A DNA stretch of 64,000 bases, from contig NZ_JBNPXH010000011.1 of assembly GCF_050433395.1 (NCBI RefSeq), positions 1 to 64,000 on the forward strand, given 5' to 3'. The translations under genes and the position numbers were made by a program. Under the pieces are notes generated by a model. It was given only the letters and a program-made list of their open reading frames with translations, was not told where the DNA came from and did no database searches. Positions 42,873 to 52,457 of the stretch are shown here, in pieces. Positions within the stretch are counted from its first letter, which is position 1, and every line of letters begins with the position of its first letter. The stretch is from Mobilitalea torta (GTDB taxonomy: Bacteria > Bacillota > Clostridia > Lachnospirales > Lachnospiraceae).

Positions 42873-44345
42873 TTAATTCTGTCTTAATAGCATGATCTCG
42901 GAGAGAGCGATTTCTTTTTTGCCCTCTCTTGGCACAAGGATCAGCTTCACTTGAGTGACGGTTTGTTCAGAAAAGCTCAGGATAGCGCTCCGCTCTTCCG
43001 GATCCTCGGAAAGCAGGCATTCCTCCGTAATCAGGCTGTCGTCAAAAACTGCCTTTACAGAAGAAAAGTCTCCGCTGCCCCCGGTGCCCTTGTAGACAAG
43101 GATATGGGAAAGAGTAACGGGTTCCTGGAATTCCAGAATAATTTCCGCCGTATCTGCGTTAACCGGAATCCTGCAATCGTAATGGGCGTCCTTCTTGTGC
43201 AGGGTAAAGATGTCATCGCTCAGGAGAGCGCTGTCCGGGATATCGGATACAATCTTTGCCTCCTTTGCCAGGTTTGTGAAGGAACCGTCGGCAGGAACGG
43301 GCTGTAAGCATACAATCGGGCCGTTAACCCGCAGCTCGCCGGTATCGGTAAAAAGAACCCGGCCAATATTGACCTTGCGGTTGCCGCCGCCGGTTTTCGG
43401 ATCCACATGGGTATGGTAAGCCATCCATAGCTCGCTGCCGTCCGGCGATACGGTAAAGCTGTGATGTCCGGGACCGGATATCACCTTAGAGGTACCGGCG
43501 GTAAGAATGGGGTTGTTTTCATATTTTTTGTAAGGCCCCAAGGGGGAGGAGCTGGTGGCGTAGCCGATGGAATAGGCTTTATCTGCGTAGCAGTTGGCGG
43601 AATAGGAGAGGTAATAGGTGCTGTTGCGGACCATAATCTCCGGCCCCTCATTCCAGAGGGGATTTGTTGAGGACAGCTCCCATGGCTGGTCAGGGGTGAG
43701 CAAAAGCACCGGCTCCCCTACGATGGAAAGCATGTCGTCGCTTAAGGCGACTCCGTAAATCTCACTCTTTCTAACGTTTCCGATTTCATTCTCAGAACAA
43801 TCCCTGGAGAAATAGAGATATTTGGAGCCGTCCGCATCGATCAGCACGTTGGCATCGATGGCGGCATAACCCAGGTCAAAAAACGGACGATTTTCTACAT
43901 CCAGAAAAGGTCCCTGGGGCTGGTCGGAAACCGCAAGGCCGATACGAAGGCTTTCGCCTCCGCTTCTGGCGGTATAGTACATATAGTATTTATTGTTATA
44001 TTCTACCACTTCCGGTGCCCAAAAGCTATCGGTACACCAGGAATCGGATTTTTTCACATAACATAGCTTTTTGCCGGACCAGTGAACCAGATCCTTGGAC
44101 TTCCAGCAGTAATATCCGCTGGCTGCCGAAGTGCAATATAAATAGTAGGTATCATCCGAAGCCTTTAAAATAAAAGGGTCACCGATCTGTGTGATTCCCA
44201 GATCATTTTGAAAAAACAGGCCTTCTTCGGCAGGGGACAAATTGATGGTGGTATAGGTTTTTTCCATAGGACTGCATCCTCCTAATAAAAATAATACGAC
44301 ACAAAATGCCAAAAAGCAAGAAAGCCTTTGGCGGAGTATTTTCAT
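42873..44345 (-). CDS. GH43 family glycosidase lipoprotein
   Basis: The 490-residue enzyme is surface anchored by a lipoprotein signal (FCVVLFLLGGC, Cys24). The five-bladed propeller carries the GH43 acids: Asp in GDPFILKASD, the pKa-modulating Asp in AAIDANVLID and the general acid Glu in NPLWNEGPEIM. A C-terminal beta domain (about 370-490) may bind carbohydrate. GH43 enzymes act mainly as arabinofuranosidases or xylosidases, so with GH2 and the transporter this suggests use of arabinose- or galactose-containing plant glycans. AAGGAGG lies 12 bases before the ATG. Confidence 0.9.
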   Translation of the reverse strand: MKILRQRLSCFLAFCVVLFLLGGCSPMEKTYTTINLSPAEEGLFFQNDLGITQIGDPFILKASDDTYYLYCTSAASGYYCWKSKDLVHWSGKKLCYVKKSDSWCTDSFWAPEVVEYNNKYYMYYTARSGGESLRIGLAVSDQPQGPFLDVENRPFFDLGYAAIDANVLIDADGSKYLYFSRDCSENEIGNVRKSEIYGVALSDDMLSIVGEPVLLLTPDQPWELSSTNPLWNEGPEIMVRNSTYYLSYSANCYADKAYSIGYATSSSPLGPYKKYENNPILTAGTSKVISGPGHHSFTVSPDGSELWMAYHTHVDPKTGGGNRKVNIGRVLFTDTGELRVNGPIVCLQPVPADGSFTNLAKEAKIVSDIPDSALLSDDIFTLHKKDAHYDCRIPVNADTAEIILEFQEPVTLSHILVYKGTGGSGDFSSVKAVFDDSLITEECLLSEDPEERSAILSFSEQTVTQVKLILVPREGKKEIALSEIMLLRQN

Positions 44346-44791
44346 AATGTAATCGTTCCTCCTTCTTACAACTTATATTACAGGAACAATAATGCATGTT
44401 CCTGTAATCGGGGTGTGTTATACAGGTGCAATTGTTCTTGCAATTTACATTATATTACAACAAGCTCCAACAGAATTGTAGAATTATCTCATGAGAAAGA
44501 CGTAAATTACAACAATAAAACTGTAGGATATAAAATACAGTAATTTCCGTGGAGCTTGTTAAGTAATAAGTTACATTAAAATCAATAGGATTACTAGCTA
44601 AAAAACATCCAAAATACAAGAGTATATTTTGTGCAGATTGACACCTGCAGGTAAAATAGCTGAAAACACAAAAGGAAATAAAAAAATATATGAAAAATTA
44701 GTCAAAAAAAATACAACATAAAAATTGTAACAAATGATTGACTATATTCCAAATAAGTGCTATATTGGAATTATGAGAGACGTTAAATTAC
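44346..44791. promoter_or_regulatory. Divergent regulatory region; sigma-70 type promoter at 44738-44766
   Basis: This AT-rich 450-base stretch separates the glycosidase operon from the ArsR-like regulator. A near-consensus promoter faces right: TTGACT (44738-44743), 17-base spacer, TATATT (44761-44766). Several TTACATTATATTAC-like imperfect palindromes near 44445 could be operators. No gene is visible. Confidence 0.6.
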
Positions 44792-44827
44792 ATGAATAAT
44801 GTAATAATCAAGAAAGGAGGAATGTGT

Positions 44828-45808
44828 TTGAAGATCAAAAAGAAAAGGATTGCACTTGACTTTGATAACAAAGAAAAAATCGTACAGGTGGGAAAGGCGC
44901 TGTCTTCGGATATAAGACTTGATATCTTAAAGCTTTTGATTGATAAGTCGGCGAATATCAGTGAAATAGCAGCAACCTTCCAGCTTCCGCTGTCGTCTGC
45001 AGCGCTGCATGTTAAGGTATTGGAAGAAGCGGGTATGATCACGGCCACGGAGCAGCCGGGGCTGAGAGGAGCCCAGAAGGTATGCGGGATTGCGTTTGAG
45101 GATATTTATTTTAATGCATTCCGTCATAAGATGAACCGGGACAATACAAAGATTTATCATTTTCCCATGGGGATCGGTAACTACTATAACTGCGCGGTGA
45201 ATGAGAACTGCGGAATCATCAGCGAACGCTCCTATCTGGGAGTGGAAGATTCACCCTACGGTTTTTATGCGGAGAACCGCCATGAAGCCCAGCTGATCTG
45301 GTTCATGTCCGGATACCTGGAATACCGTTTCCCTAATTATATGTTAAAGAAGGGCAAGATACAGGAATTATCCTTTTCTTTTGAGGTCTGTTCGGAGGCG
45401 CCGGGATATCAGAACGACTGGCCTTCCGATATCAGTGTATGGGTTAATGAGAGGGAGATTGCAACAATTTATTCAAAAGGAGATTTCGGAGGCAGGAGGG
45501 GGCATCTGAATCCGGATTGGTGGAGCGATACCATGACCCAGTACGGGGTACTGAAGAACGTGACCATCAACGGACAGGGCTGCTTTGAGGACCTGGTGAA
45601 AACGTCGGATGATACCATTGATACCCTTGGAATCTGTGACGGCTATTATATCAGCTTCAAGATCGGAGTAAAGCCCGATGCCAAGAATCTCGGGGGAATG
45701 AACCTGTTCGGGGAAAGGTTCGGCGATTTCGCCCAAGGCATTGTCATGAGTGTTCGGATGGACAGCAGCGGAGAAGAGGACGAACCTGAGACGGAGGAAG
45801 AATTTTAG
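44828..45808 (+). CDS. ArsR-like winged-helix regulator of the sugar locus
   Basis: The 326-residue regulator probably starts at TTG 44828, seven bases after AAAGGAGG; an upstream ATG at 44792 has no ribosome site. Residues 10-85 form an ArsR-type winged helix: VQVGKALSSDIRLDILKLLIDKSANISEIAATFQLPLSSAALHVKVLEEAGMI. The large C-terminal beta domain contains several WWSD/WxxD-type aromatic patches and is likely a sugar-sensing part. The layout is common next to CUT1 transporters in Lachnospiraceae. It overlaps nothing and is followed 25 bases later by the solute-binding gene, so it is co-transcribed and likely autoregulated. Confidence 0.82.
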   Translation: MKIKKKRIALDFDNKEKIVQVGKALSSDIRLDILKLLIDKSANISEIAATFQLPLSSAALHVKVLEEAGMITATEQPGLRGAQKVCGIAFEDIYFNAFRHKMNRDNTKIYHFPMGIGNYYNCAVNENCGIISERSYLGVEDSPYGFYAENRHEAQLIWFMSGYLEYRFPNYMLKKGKIQELSFSFEVCSEAPGYQNDWPSDISVWVNEREIATIYSKGDFGGRRGHLNPDWWSDTMTQYGVLKNVTINGQGCFEDLVKTSDDTIDTLGICDGYYISFKIGVKPDAKNLGGMNLFGERFGDFAQGIVMSVRMDSSGEEDEPETEEEF

Positions 45809-45833
45809 AAAGTATGAATTTATGGAGGATTCG

Positions 45834-47603
45834 ATGATTATGACGATTAGGCTTAAGAAATTGGTAAGCTGTCTGTTGGTTGTTGTATTGGCATTTACGA
45901 TGCTGGCAGGCTGCAATAAGAGTGATACGAAGGATGCGAATAAACCGGGCACGGAAGCAACCAAGGCACCGGCACAGGATAAGAATGAAGACCCCGCCAA
46001 GCCTGCGGAGGCCAATCCCCTTGCTTCAGGGATCAGAGGAAATACCGCACCCAGCGAGGAAGAGAAGGCTATGGTAAATGATACACTGGAAGACAGCTAT
46101 CTGGGAGATGTTTTTGATACGGTAATACCCAATGACTATTCCGCCTATCCCATGGACGCTACTCTGGATATTTGGATGCCCTCCAACTCCATTCTGGCTT
46201 CCGTATGCGATGATCTGAATAACCAGATGGTATTGGATCAGATGGAGAAGCTGACCGGAATTAAGGTTAACTTTATTGTTCCTCCCTTGGGAGAAGAAGC
46301 TACTAACTTTAACATGATGATAGCCTCCCAGGAGCTTCCTGATATTATTATTGATGCCGGAAGATATGTAGGCGGTATTGCAGCCGGTGTGGCAGAAGGC
46401 GCTTACCTTCCTTTAAATGATATTATTGAAGAAAAGATGCCTAACTATTCCGCATGGCGTAATTCCGATGAAGAAAGACGTGTGACCTCCGTATTGGATA
46501 ACGGAACCATCGGTGCAGTGTACGGTCTTGCGCCCTATAATGAATGGTGCTGGTTCGGCATGCTGATCAAGCAGGAAGCTCTGGACAAAACAGGCATGGC
46601 GCCTCCGGAGACCATTGACGAATGGCATGATTTCCTGGTGGCCTGCAAGAAGGCGGGATACAACGAGCCTCTCAATTATGGTTCTACATACGGACAGATT
46701 TTTACCGGTATTATTAATGGTGCCTATGGTGTATGGGACTGGGTCTATGTGGATAAGGACGGCAAGGCGGCCTGGGGTCCCGCGGCACCCGGTGCAAAGG
46801 ATTATCTTACCACAATGCGGCAGTGGTATGCAGAGGGTCTTCTGAACAAGGACTGGGCTACGGCAGACTTTAACCAGAGAATGGCAGAAGCAGCCTCCAG
46901 TGACTGTGCAGCTATGATGGATTCCCCGGATACCATGTGGGGATACTGGAAGCAGGATAATAATATCGATTTCGTAGGAGTATTAAACCCTGTATTAAAG
47001 AAGGGGGATAAGCCCCAGCAGACCTATAAGAACTTCAAGTCCACCGGAACAATCGCAGCCATTACCACACAGTGCGACAATCTGGACGCAGCCTGTGCCT
47101 TCCTTGATTTTGCCTATACCAAGAAGGGCTGGGAGCTTCTGAACTTTGGTTCTTACGGCGATGTACATCTGGTTGATGACAAGGGTATGCCTTATTTCCC
47201 GGAGGACGGACTGATGTATAATGATCCCGATCAGCAGCCCTTATCCAATCTGATCTGGAAATACCGCATCCATGTATTCTCCAATATCCGTGACGAGCAT
47301 AATTCCAACCCTCTGATTACCGCAAAGGGCAGCTACTCCGGTGATATCCGTGAATACTGGACCAGCAATACCGATGATTCCGTGACTATGCCTCCTATAA
47401 GCTTTACCTCTGAGGAAAGCGCAAGAGAGGGCGAGCTTGGCACCATACTTTCTACCATGAGAAACGAATATTTTGCAAAGATTATTATGAATCAGCTCCC
47501 GGTCAGCGCCTATGACGAGTTCCTGGAGAAGGCAAAAGCCCAGGGCATGGACGAATTTGTCTCACTGTGGCAGTCCGCTTTGGACCGTTATAATGCAAGA
47601 TAA
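45834..47603 (+). CDS. Extracellular sugar-binding lipoprotein (ABC transporter)
   Basis: The 589-residue family 1 binding protein starts at ATG 45834, behind GGAGGATTC; upstream codons overlap the regulator. The lipoprotein signal ends in LAGC. A Lys/Pro/Ala-rich linker precedes the two-lobe domain: LDIWMPSNSILASVCDDLNNQMVLDQMEKLTGIKVNFIVPP and SQELPDIIIDAGRYVGG. The large size and the LplA-like start suggest oligosaccharide rather than monosaccharide uptake. It heads the transport genes, with a strong hairpin downstream. Confidence 0.9.
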   Translation: MIMTIRLKKLVSCLLVVVLAFTMLAGCNKSDTKDANKPGTEATKAPAQDKNEDPAKPAEANPLASGIRGNTAPSEEEKAMVNDTLEDSYLGDVFDTVIPNDYSAYPMDATLDIWMPSNSILASVCDDLNNQMVLDQMEKLTGIKVNFIVPPLGEEATNFNMMIASQELPDIIIDAGRYVGGIAAGVAEGAYLPLNDIIEEKMPNYSAWRNSDEERRVTSVLDNGTIGAVYGLAPYNEWCWFGMLIKQEALDKTGMAPPETIDEWHDFLVACKKAGYNEPLNYGSTYGQIFTGIINGAYGVWDWVYVDKDGKAAWGPAAPGAKDYLTTMRQWYAEGLLNKDWATADFNQRMAEAASSDCAAMMDSPDTMWGYWKQDNNIDFVGVLNPVLKKGDKPQQTYKNFKSTGTIAAITTQCDNLDAACAFLDFAYTKKGWELLNFGSYGDVHLVDDKGMPYFPEDGLMYNDPDQQPLSNLIWKYRIHVFSNIRDEHNSNPLITAKGSYSGDIREYWTSNTDDSVTMPPISFTSEESAREGELGTILSTMRNEYFAKIIMNQLPVSAYDEFLEKAKAQGMDEFVSLWQSALDRYNAR

Positions 47604-47626
47604 TTTATAATTCACAGGATTTTAGG

Positions 47627-47669
47627 GGAGAGCCTTCGGGCTGTTCATGATAACAGCCGGAGGCTCTCC
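47627..47669 (+). terminator. Hairpin between binding-protein and permease genes
   Basis: The long stem GGAGAGCCTTCGGGCTGTT/AACAGCCGGAGGCTCTCC has no T-tract. Such intercistronic hairpins usually protect the upstream message and give more binding protein than permease. Confidence 0.65.
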
Positions 47670-47704
47670 TGCTAAATGGAGGTAGAAACAGGGGGGTGCC
47701 ATTT

Positions 47705-48661
47705 TTGGGTAAGAGAAATGGGAAGGAAATTGTAAAAAGGAAAAACAGCTTGACGATGGGAATGGTGCGCAAGGATTTTAAAAAGAACTATTTTGCCTAT
47801 CTGCTTATAATACCTGTTTTGGCCTGGTACATCATTTTCTGCTATGGGCCCATGTGGGGCATTGCCATAGCCTTTAAGAATTACAAGCCCCTGCTGGGCT
47901 TTGAAGCGAGCCAGTGGGTGGGCTTTAAGTATTTTGCGGAATTTTTCAGAGGACCTTTCTTCTTCAGGACAGTAAAAAATACGCTGATGTTAAATCTGTG
48001 GGGTCTGGCCTTTGGCTTTACCACGCCTATTCTGCTGGCGCTGCTGTTGAATGAGGTGCGGGGAAAGTTCTTTAAGAAGACGGTTCAGACCATTACCTAT
48101 ATGCCCCACTTTATTTCCCTGGTGGTCATTGCGGGTATTATTCATATCTTTACCCAGTCGGGAGGGGTTATTACCGAGCTTGTAAACTTTATCACAGGGA
48201 CGGAGCATTCCTCCTTGCTGGGCTATTCCAATATGTTCCGGCCGATCTATACCTTCTCCGGCATCTGGCAGAATGTGGGCTGGGACAGTATTATCTATCT
48301 CTCCGCCATGAGCTCCATCGATCCGGGGCTGTATGAGGCGGCGGATATTGACGGAGCGGGACGTTTGAGAAAGATGTGGCATATTACTCTGCCGCAGATA
48401 CGTCCTACTATCATTATTCTCTTCATATTTGCCGTGGGCGGTCTGATGGGCTCCGGCCATGAAAAGATTATTTTGCTGTATAATTCATTGACCTATGATA
48501 CTGCCGATGTTATCGCATCCTATGTCTACCGGAGAGGCTTGCAGGAAGCAAGCTACGGCTTTGCCACAGCGGTGGGGCTTGTGAGTGCGGTGGTCAACTT
48601 CTTCCTGCTCTGGATGACCAATAGGGTTGCCAGGAAATACTCGGAGATCAGTATATGGTAA
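47705..48661 (+). CDS. ABC sugar permease, LplB type
   Basis: The 318-residue inner-membrane permease has six membrane helices and the EAA loop YEAADIDGAGRLRKMWHITLPQIRP that contacts the ATPase. The start is either GTG 47696, which lies inside AGGGGGGTG, or TTG 47705, well spaced from it; I prefer the latter. The FAYLLIIPVLAWYIIFCYGPMWG helix is typical of the LplB/YtcP pair of polysaccharide importers. The ATPase is not encoded nearby; a shared MsmX-type ATPase is usual for such systems. Confidence 0.9.
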   Translation: MGKRNGKEIVKRKNSLTMGMVRKDFKKNYFAYLLIIPVLAWYIIFCYGPMWGIAIAFKNYKPLLGFEASQWVGFKYFAEFFRGPFFFRTVKNTLMLNLWGLAFGFTTPILLALLLNEVRGKFFKKTVQTITYMPHFISLVVIAGIIHIFTQSGGVITELVNFITGTEHSSLLGYSNMFRPIYTFSGIWQNVGWDSIIYLSAMSSIDPGLYEAADIDGAGRLRKMWHITLPQIRPTIIILFIFAVGGLMGSGHEKIILLYNSLTYDTADVIASYVYRRGLQEASYGFATAVGLVSAVVNFFLLWMTNRVARKYSEISIW

Positions 48662-48722
48662 AGCGGGCAGGCTGCTTTTGCAGAGTGGATTTGGAACAAA
48701 GTGAGAAAGGCGTGATATTAAT

Positions 48723-49661
48723 ATGAAGAGTACAGCTTTAGGATATAGGGAAAAACACTCAATTGGCAGACGGAAATGGAGCAATGTGATCTTTAATCTG
48801 TTTAACTACGGAATTTTAACCGTGTTTACGCTGGCATGTCTCTATCCGATTCTGCATATTGTATTTGCTTCCGTCAGCGAGCCCAATGCACTGATGCAGC
48901 ACAGGGGTCTGCTTTTAAAGCCCATTGGTTTTACTTTGAACGGATATAAGCTGATTTTTAAGGACAACAGTATTTTCACGGGCTTTCGCAACACGGGAGC
49001 CTATGTTTTGCTGGGAACGCTCATCAATATGCTGATGACGATAATGGGGGCCTACACACTTTCCAGAAAAGAGCTGCTGTGGAAGACGCCGATCATGCTT
49101 CTGATTACGGTAACGATGTTTTTCGGAGGGGGACTGATTCCCTGGTTCCTGCTGATGAAGCAAATCGGACTTTACAACAATCTTCTGGCCATGCTGCTTC
49201 CTACGGCGTTGAACACCTGGAATATGATTATCCTGCGCACGGGCTTTCAGGCGGTGCCCCAGGAATTGGAGGAAGCGGCGGTAATGGACGGGGCATCTCA
49301 GGCCAAGATCCTGCTGAGGGTCATCCTTCCTCTGTCAAAGCCTGTGCTTGCGGTAATTCTGCTGTATTATCTGGTGGGCAACTGGAATTCCTGGTTTAAT
49401 GCCATGGTTCTTCTGAAGGACAGGGTGAAGTATCCCTTGCAGCTTCTCTTGAAGGAAATCCTGGTAACCAATGATTCCTCCACTGCAACGGTTGGAAGTG
49501 CGGGAGGAGTTTCTATCAACAGTGTGCAGGGAGCAACCGCTTACCGTGAGCTTGTGAAATATTGTGTTATTGTAGTTGCGACTGCTCCGATTTTGATGAT
49601 ATATCCATTTCTTCAAAGGTATTTTGTGAAGGGTGTGTATGTTGGGTCTATTAAAGGATGA
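48723..49661 (+). CDS. ABC sugar permease, YtcP type
   Basis: The 312-residue second permease has six membrane helices, VFASVSEPNALMQHRGLLLKPIGFTLNGY in the first periplasmic loop and the EAA loop LEEAAVMDGASQAKILLRVILPLSKP. It forms the transmembrane dimer with the preceding permease. GTGAGAAAGGCG lies upstream. It is the last gene of the transport operon. Confidence 0.92.
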   Translation: MKSTALGYREKHSIGRRKWSNVIFNLFNYGILTVFTLACLYPILHIVFASVSEPNALMQHRGLLLKPIGFTLNGYKLIFKDNSIFTGFRNTGAYVLLGTLINMLMTIMGAYTLSRKELLWKTPIMLLITVTMFFGGGLIPWFLLMKQIGLYNNLLAMLLPTALNTWNMIILRTGFQAVPQELEEAAVMDGASQAKILLRVILPLSKPVLAVILLYYLVGNWNSWFNAMVLLKDRVKYPLQLLLKEILVTNDSSTATVGSAGGVSINSVQGATAYRELVKYCVIVVATAPILMIYPFLQRYFVKGVYVGSIKG

Positions 49662-49748
49662 AAGACGGCGTTCCTGCACGGTTCGATGCAGTTACAGGAA
49701 GCGGATGATGTTTTCTGTTAATGTATGCGCCAATATAATTATAGTAAG

Positions 49749-49796
49749 AGGCTTCCGTCTGTAAGGTCTTGAACAGGTGCGGAGCTTCTTTTCTAT
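49749..49796 (+). terminator. Probable terminator of the sugar-transport operon
   Basis: An imperfect stem (GAGGCTTCCGTCTGT against ACAGGTGCGGAGCTTC) is followed by TTTTC. Bases 49662-49929 show no gene. Confidence 0.45.
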
Positions 49797-49929
49797 TAGA
49801 ATAAAGTGTAAGAAAGGGAAAAGAAGGGAAAGAGAAGATAGGAATGTATTTAGATAGTTTAAATGAATGGACAATCGGCGGATATCATGATATTTTAGAT
49901 TTAAAGTATATTATTTATAGAAGGAGATT

Positions 49930-50175
49930 GTGAAGAATACTATGAGGAAAGTCAAAATATCGTTACTTATCTCTGCGGTTTCCGTTATTATTTGCTTGGC
50001 AGGAATTATCGTTGCTGTAATGAACCTAAGATACTCAGCAGTTAACGGAACGCCGACAGGGAGTGCTCTTACTGTATTTTTGTGTATAATTGCCATCCTT
50101 TGCTCAAATTTAACTCTGTTCATAATAAATATAAATAAATACAAAACGGGGCGAAAAGACAAAAAGAAAAGATAA
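49930..50175 (+). CDS. Small two-helix membrane protein
   Basis: The 81-residue protein has two membrane helices (ISLLISAVSVIICLAGIIVAVM and ALTVFLCIIAILCSNLTLFIINI) and a basic tail (KYKTGRKDKKKR). The start is uncertain: GTG 49930 is very close to AAGGAG, and ATG 49942 is rather far. No family is recognised. It precedes the SRAP gene by 25 bases. Confidence 0.55.
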   Translation: MKNTMRKVKISLLISAVSVIICLAGIIVAVMNLRYSAVNGTPTGSALTVFLCIIAILCSNLTLFIININKYKTGRKDKKKR

Positions 50176-50200
50176 GGAGAAAAAATAGGGAGGATATCTT

Positions 50201-50830
50201 ATGTGTGGCAGATATATGTTTATGTTGGAGAAGAATGATGAAATCATAGAGTTGCTGGAGCAGCTGGAAGCGGAAACCTATGAAAGAAAGGTTAAGACCG
50301 GAGAGATTCGTCCCACGGACCAGGCATTGATTTTGATTTCCACGGATCAGGGGATAATACCGGCAGCCGGGATATGGGGATTCCCCCAATTTAACGGAAA
50401 AGGCGTTCTCATTAATGCAAGATCGGAAACAGCCTTTGAGAAGAAGACCTTTCGGGATAGCATGATAGACCGCCGCTGTATCGTTCCCTCCACGGGCTTC
50501 TATGAGTGGGACGCTGGGAAGCGGCAATATCTATTTAACATGGAAGGGGATAAGGTGCTGTATCTGGCGGGACTTTATAACTTTTATAAGGGAGAGCTGC
50601 GTTATGTCGTCCTGACTACGGAGGCCAATGAATCCGTGAGGGAGATTCATGACCGGATGCCCGTGATAATACCCCGCCAGGAGATTACTGCCTGGCTGAC
50701 GGATCAGCAGGCATCCGCCGAGCTTATGAGAAGGACTCCTCCGCAGCTGGCGAAGACCGTCAAGAGCTCCGGGAAAGGGACTGGAAGGGGGAACTACGGC
50801 CAACAATACCGGATGGATTTGTGGCCCTGA
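50201..50830 (+). CDS. SRAP domain protein (YedK/HMCES-like)
   Basis: The 209-residue protein shields abasic sites in single-stranded DNA by a covalent link through its N-terminal cysteine. Cys2 directly follows the initiator (MCGRY). The conserved NARSET, GFYEW and HDRMPVI motifs supply the Asn, Glu and His of the active site. It ends 16 bases before the convergent methyltransferase gene. AGGGAGGATATCTT precedes the start. Confidence 0.93.
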   Translation: MCGRYMFMLEKNDEIIELLEQLEAETYERKVKTGEIRPTDQALILISTDQGIIPAAGIWGFPQFNGKGVLINARSETAFEKKTFRDSMIDRRCIVPSTGFYEWDAGKRQYLFNMEGDKVLYLAGLYNFYKGELRYVVLTTEANESVREIHDRMPVIIPRQEITAWLTDQQASAELMRRTPPQLAKTVKSSGKGTGRGNYGQQYRMDLWP

Positions 50831-50846
50831 GAATCAGGCAAGGATG

Positions 50847-51566
50847 CTATTTGCAGTTCTTCATCCGGTTTTCACATGCCTCATAATAGGTGTCATCTAT
50901 CTCAATACCGATAAAACGGCGTTTCATTTCTACGGCAGCCACTCCGGTGGAGGCGACGCCCATGAACATATCCAATACCAGGTCATTCTCGTTGCTGGCG
51001 ATTTTGATGATCTGCTTCAGCACCGAGAGGGGCTTCTGGGTGGGATGCTTGGGATTCTTCAAGCGTTCGCTGCCCATGCAGATAGGGCTCTCAATGAAAT
51101 TATGCATCTCGTTCTGCTTGGAGAAATTCCAGGTATGTCCCTTGTTCCACATGCATACAATCAGCTCACAGCTGTTTAAGAAGGAAGATTTGCGAATGTT
51201 GGGAACCGGGTTTGTCTTATGCCACACCATGAACTGGAAGGTATCGAATTCATTGTCGAAGACCTCATGCCATTTGCCGATCAGGTTATAGCTGGTGAAG
51301 ATAAAGATGTTGCCGGTGGGGGACAGCACCCGTTTGAATTCATCCAGGAAGTCAATGGGAGTGAGCTCTTTCAAGTCCCATTTAGCCACGTCGTTGTTGA
51401 TCTCGCTCCTCCAATCGAATTTCATATTGCCGGTGGAATATTTGGCCAGGTTATAGGGGGGATCGCAGAGGATGAGATCGATACTTCCATCCGGGATTTC
51501 CTTTAACTTCTCCATGCAATCACCGTGCATCAGCAGGTATTTATCTATGGTACTTACGTCTATCAT
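50847..51566 (-). CDS. Type II DNA methyltransferase (N4/N6, beta class)
   Basis: The 239-residue enzyme starts at ATG 51566 after AGAGGAGAACCCCTT. The catalytic DPPY (residues 35-38, LILCDPPYNL) comes before the AdoMet-binding loop DMFMGVASTG near the C-terminus, the order of beta-class amino-methyltransferases. HPTQKPLSVL is also typical. It protects host DNA from the endonuclease gene immediately upstream. The recognition sequence cannot be read from the protein. Confidence 0.9.
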   Translation of the reverse strand: MIDVSTIDKYLLMHGDCMEKLKEIPDGSIDLILCDPPYNLAKYSTGNMKFDWRSEINNDVAKWDLKELTPIDFLDEFKRVLSPTGNIFIFTSYNLIGKWHEVFDNEFDTFQFMVWHKTNPVPNIRKSSFLNSCELIVCMWNKGHTWNFSKQNEMHNFIESPICMGSERLKNPKHPTQKPLSVLKQIIKIASNENDLVLDMFMGVASTGVAAVEMKRRFIGIEIDDTYYEACENRMKNCK

Positions 51567-51644
51567 AAGGGGTTCTCCTCTCGTTTCTATGGGAAGTAAA
51601 TATAGTGAATGCATGAAATCAAACAGAAATCGTACCGCCTGTAT

Positions 51645-52457
51645 TCAGGAATGAAAGTATAGCTGCTTGATCCGGTCCAGGGCGGACTTCATGTATTCGG
51701 CGCTGATGCGGTATTGGTCGGAGATAATCCGGTAGCCGTCGGGATCATCGCATACAAAGTTCCAGTAAGCTTTGCCGATCAGCAGCTCTTCGTCCGCAAA
51801 GAAGGTCTGAACCCGTTCCTGCCGCCAGGGGGTATCCTCGCCGAATTTGTTATAGGCGGTGGCGAAGTAAATACGGACGGTTTCGTCATTGCGCAGGGAA
51901 TTGCGGAGGATGAAGAACTCGTTCAGAAGGGCGATTTTCTCCGATTTGGCCTTCTTATTATCCAGATCGCCGCCGGCTTTTAATTCAATTAAATAATGGC
52001 AGCCCTTCTCCTCGTCATAGAAATAATTATCTGTCTCATGGGAGGTGAGGTAACTGGTGAGGTTGGAGGGAATCAAGCAGTTGAAATTCATGTAATCCTC
52101 CACCCTTGGCCGGGCATCCCGTTTCTCATAAGCGGTCATGAGAAAGTCAATGTGCTGGGTCTGCTGGGGGAGGAGATAGGATTCGATCCTTCCCCGGACC
52201 GTGTAAGAGATTCTGGCAATGGCATTCCCCATGTTCTCCAGCACCTTGCCGAAGGAGCTGTCGAAGGAGCGGACGAAGGCGGAGTAAAACATGAATTCCT
52301 CGCCCAGCTGGGATATAAAAGCGTTGTTTTTCTTGGCGTTGATAACTCCCTGGGGATCATCTACCTCTTGGCGGTAGCGGCTTTCCATGGTATCAACAAA
52401 TTGCCGTATATGATAATCTGTAATGTCTCTGATCAATTGTTCCTTTTCTATGTTCAT
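51645..52457 (-). CDS. Type II restriction endonuclease, probably TdeIII family
   Basis: The 270-residue protein lies just upstream of the methyltransferase in the same direction. A PD-(D/E)xK-like core is visible: an acidic residue in HIDFLMTAY and the strand YLIELKAGGDLDNKKAKSEK. The ending (ADEELLIGKAYWNFVCDD) resembles TdeIII-type enzymes, which are described as cutting GGNCC. Family assignment comes from memory of the pattern and is moderate; the role as restriction partner is supported by the neighbour. GGAAGGAGT-like spacing precedes the ATG on the minus strand. Confidence 0.72.
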   Translation of the reverse strand: MNIEKEQLIRDITDYHIRQFVDTMESRYRQEVDDPQGVINAKKNNAFISQLGEEFMFYSAFVRSFDSSFGKVLENMGNAIARISYTVRGRIESYLLPQQTQHIDFLMTAYEKRDARPRVEDYMNFNCLIPSNLTSYLTSHETDNYFYDEEKGCHYLIELKAGGDLDNKKAKSEKIALLNEFFILRNSLRNDETVRIYFATAYNKFGEDTPWRQERVQTFFADEELLIGKAYWNFVCDDPDGYRIISDQYRISAEYMKSALDRIKQLYFHS

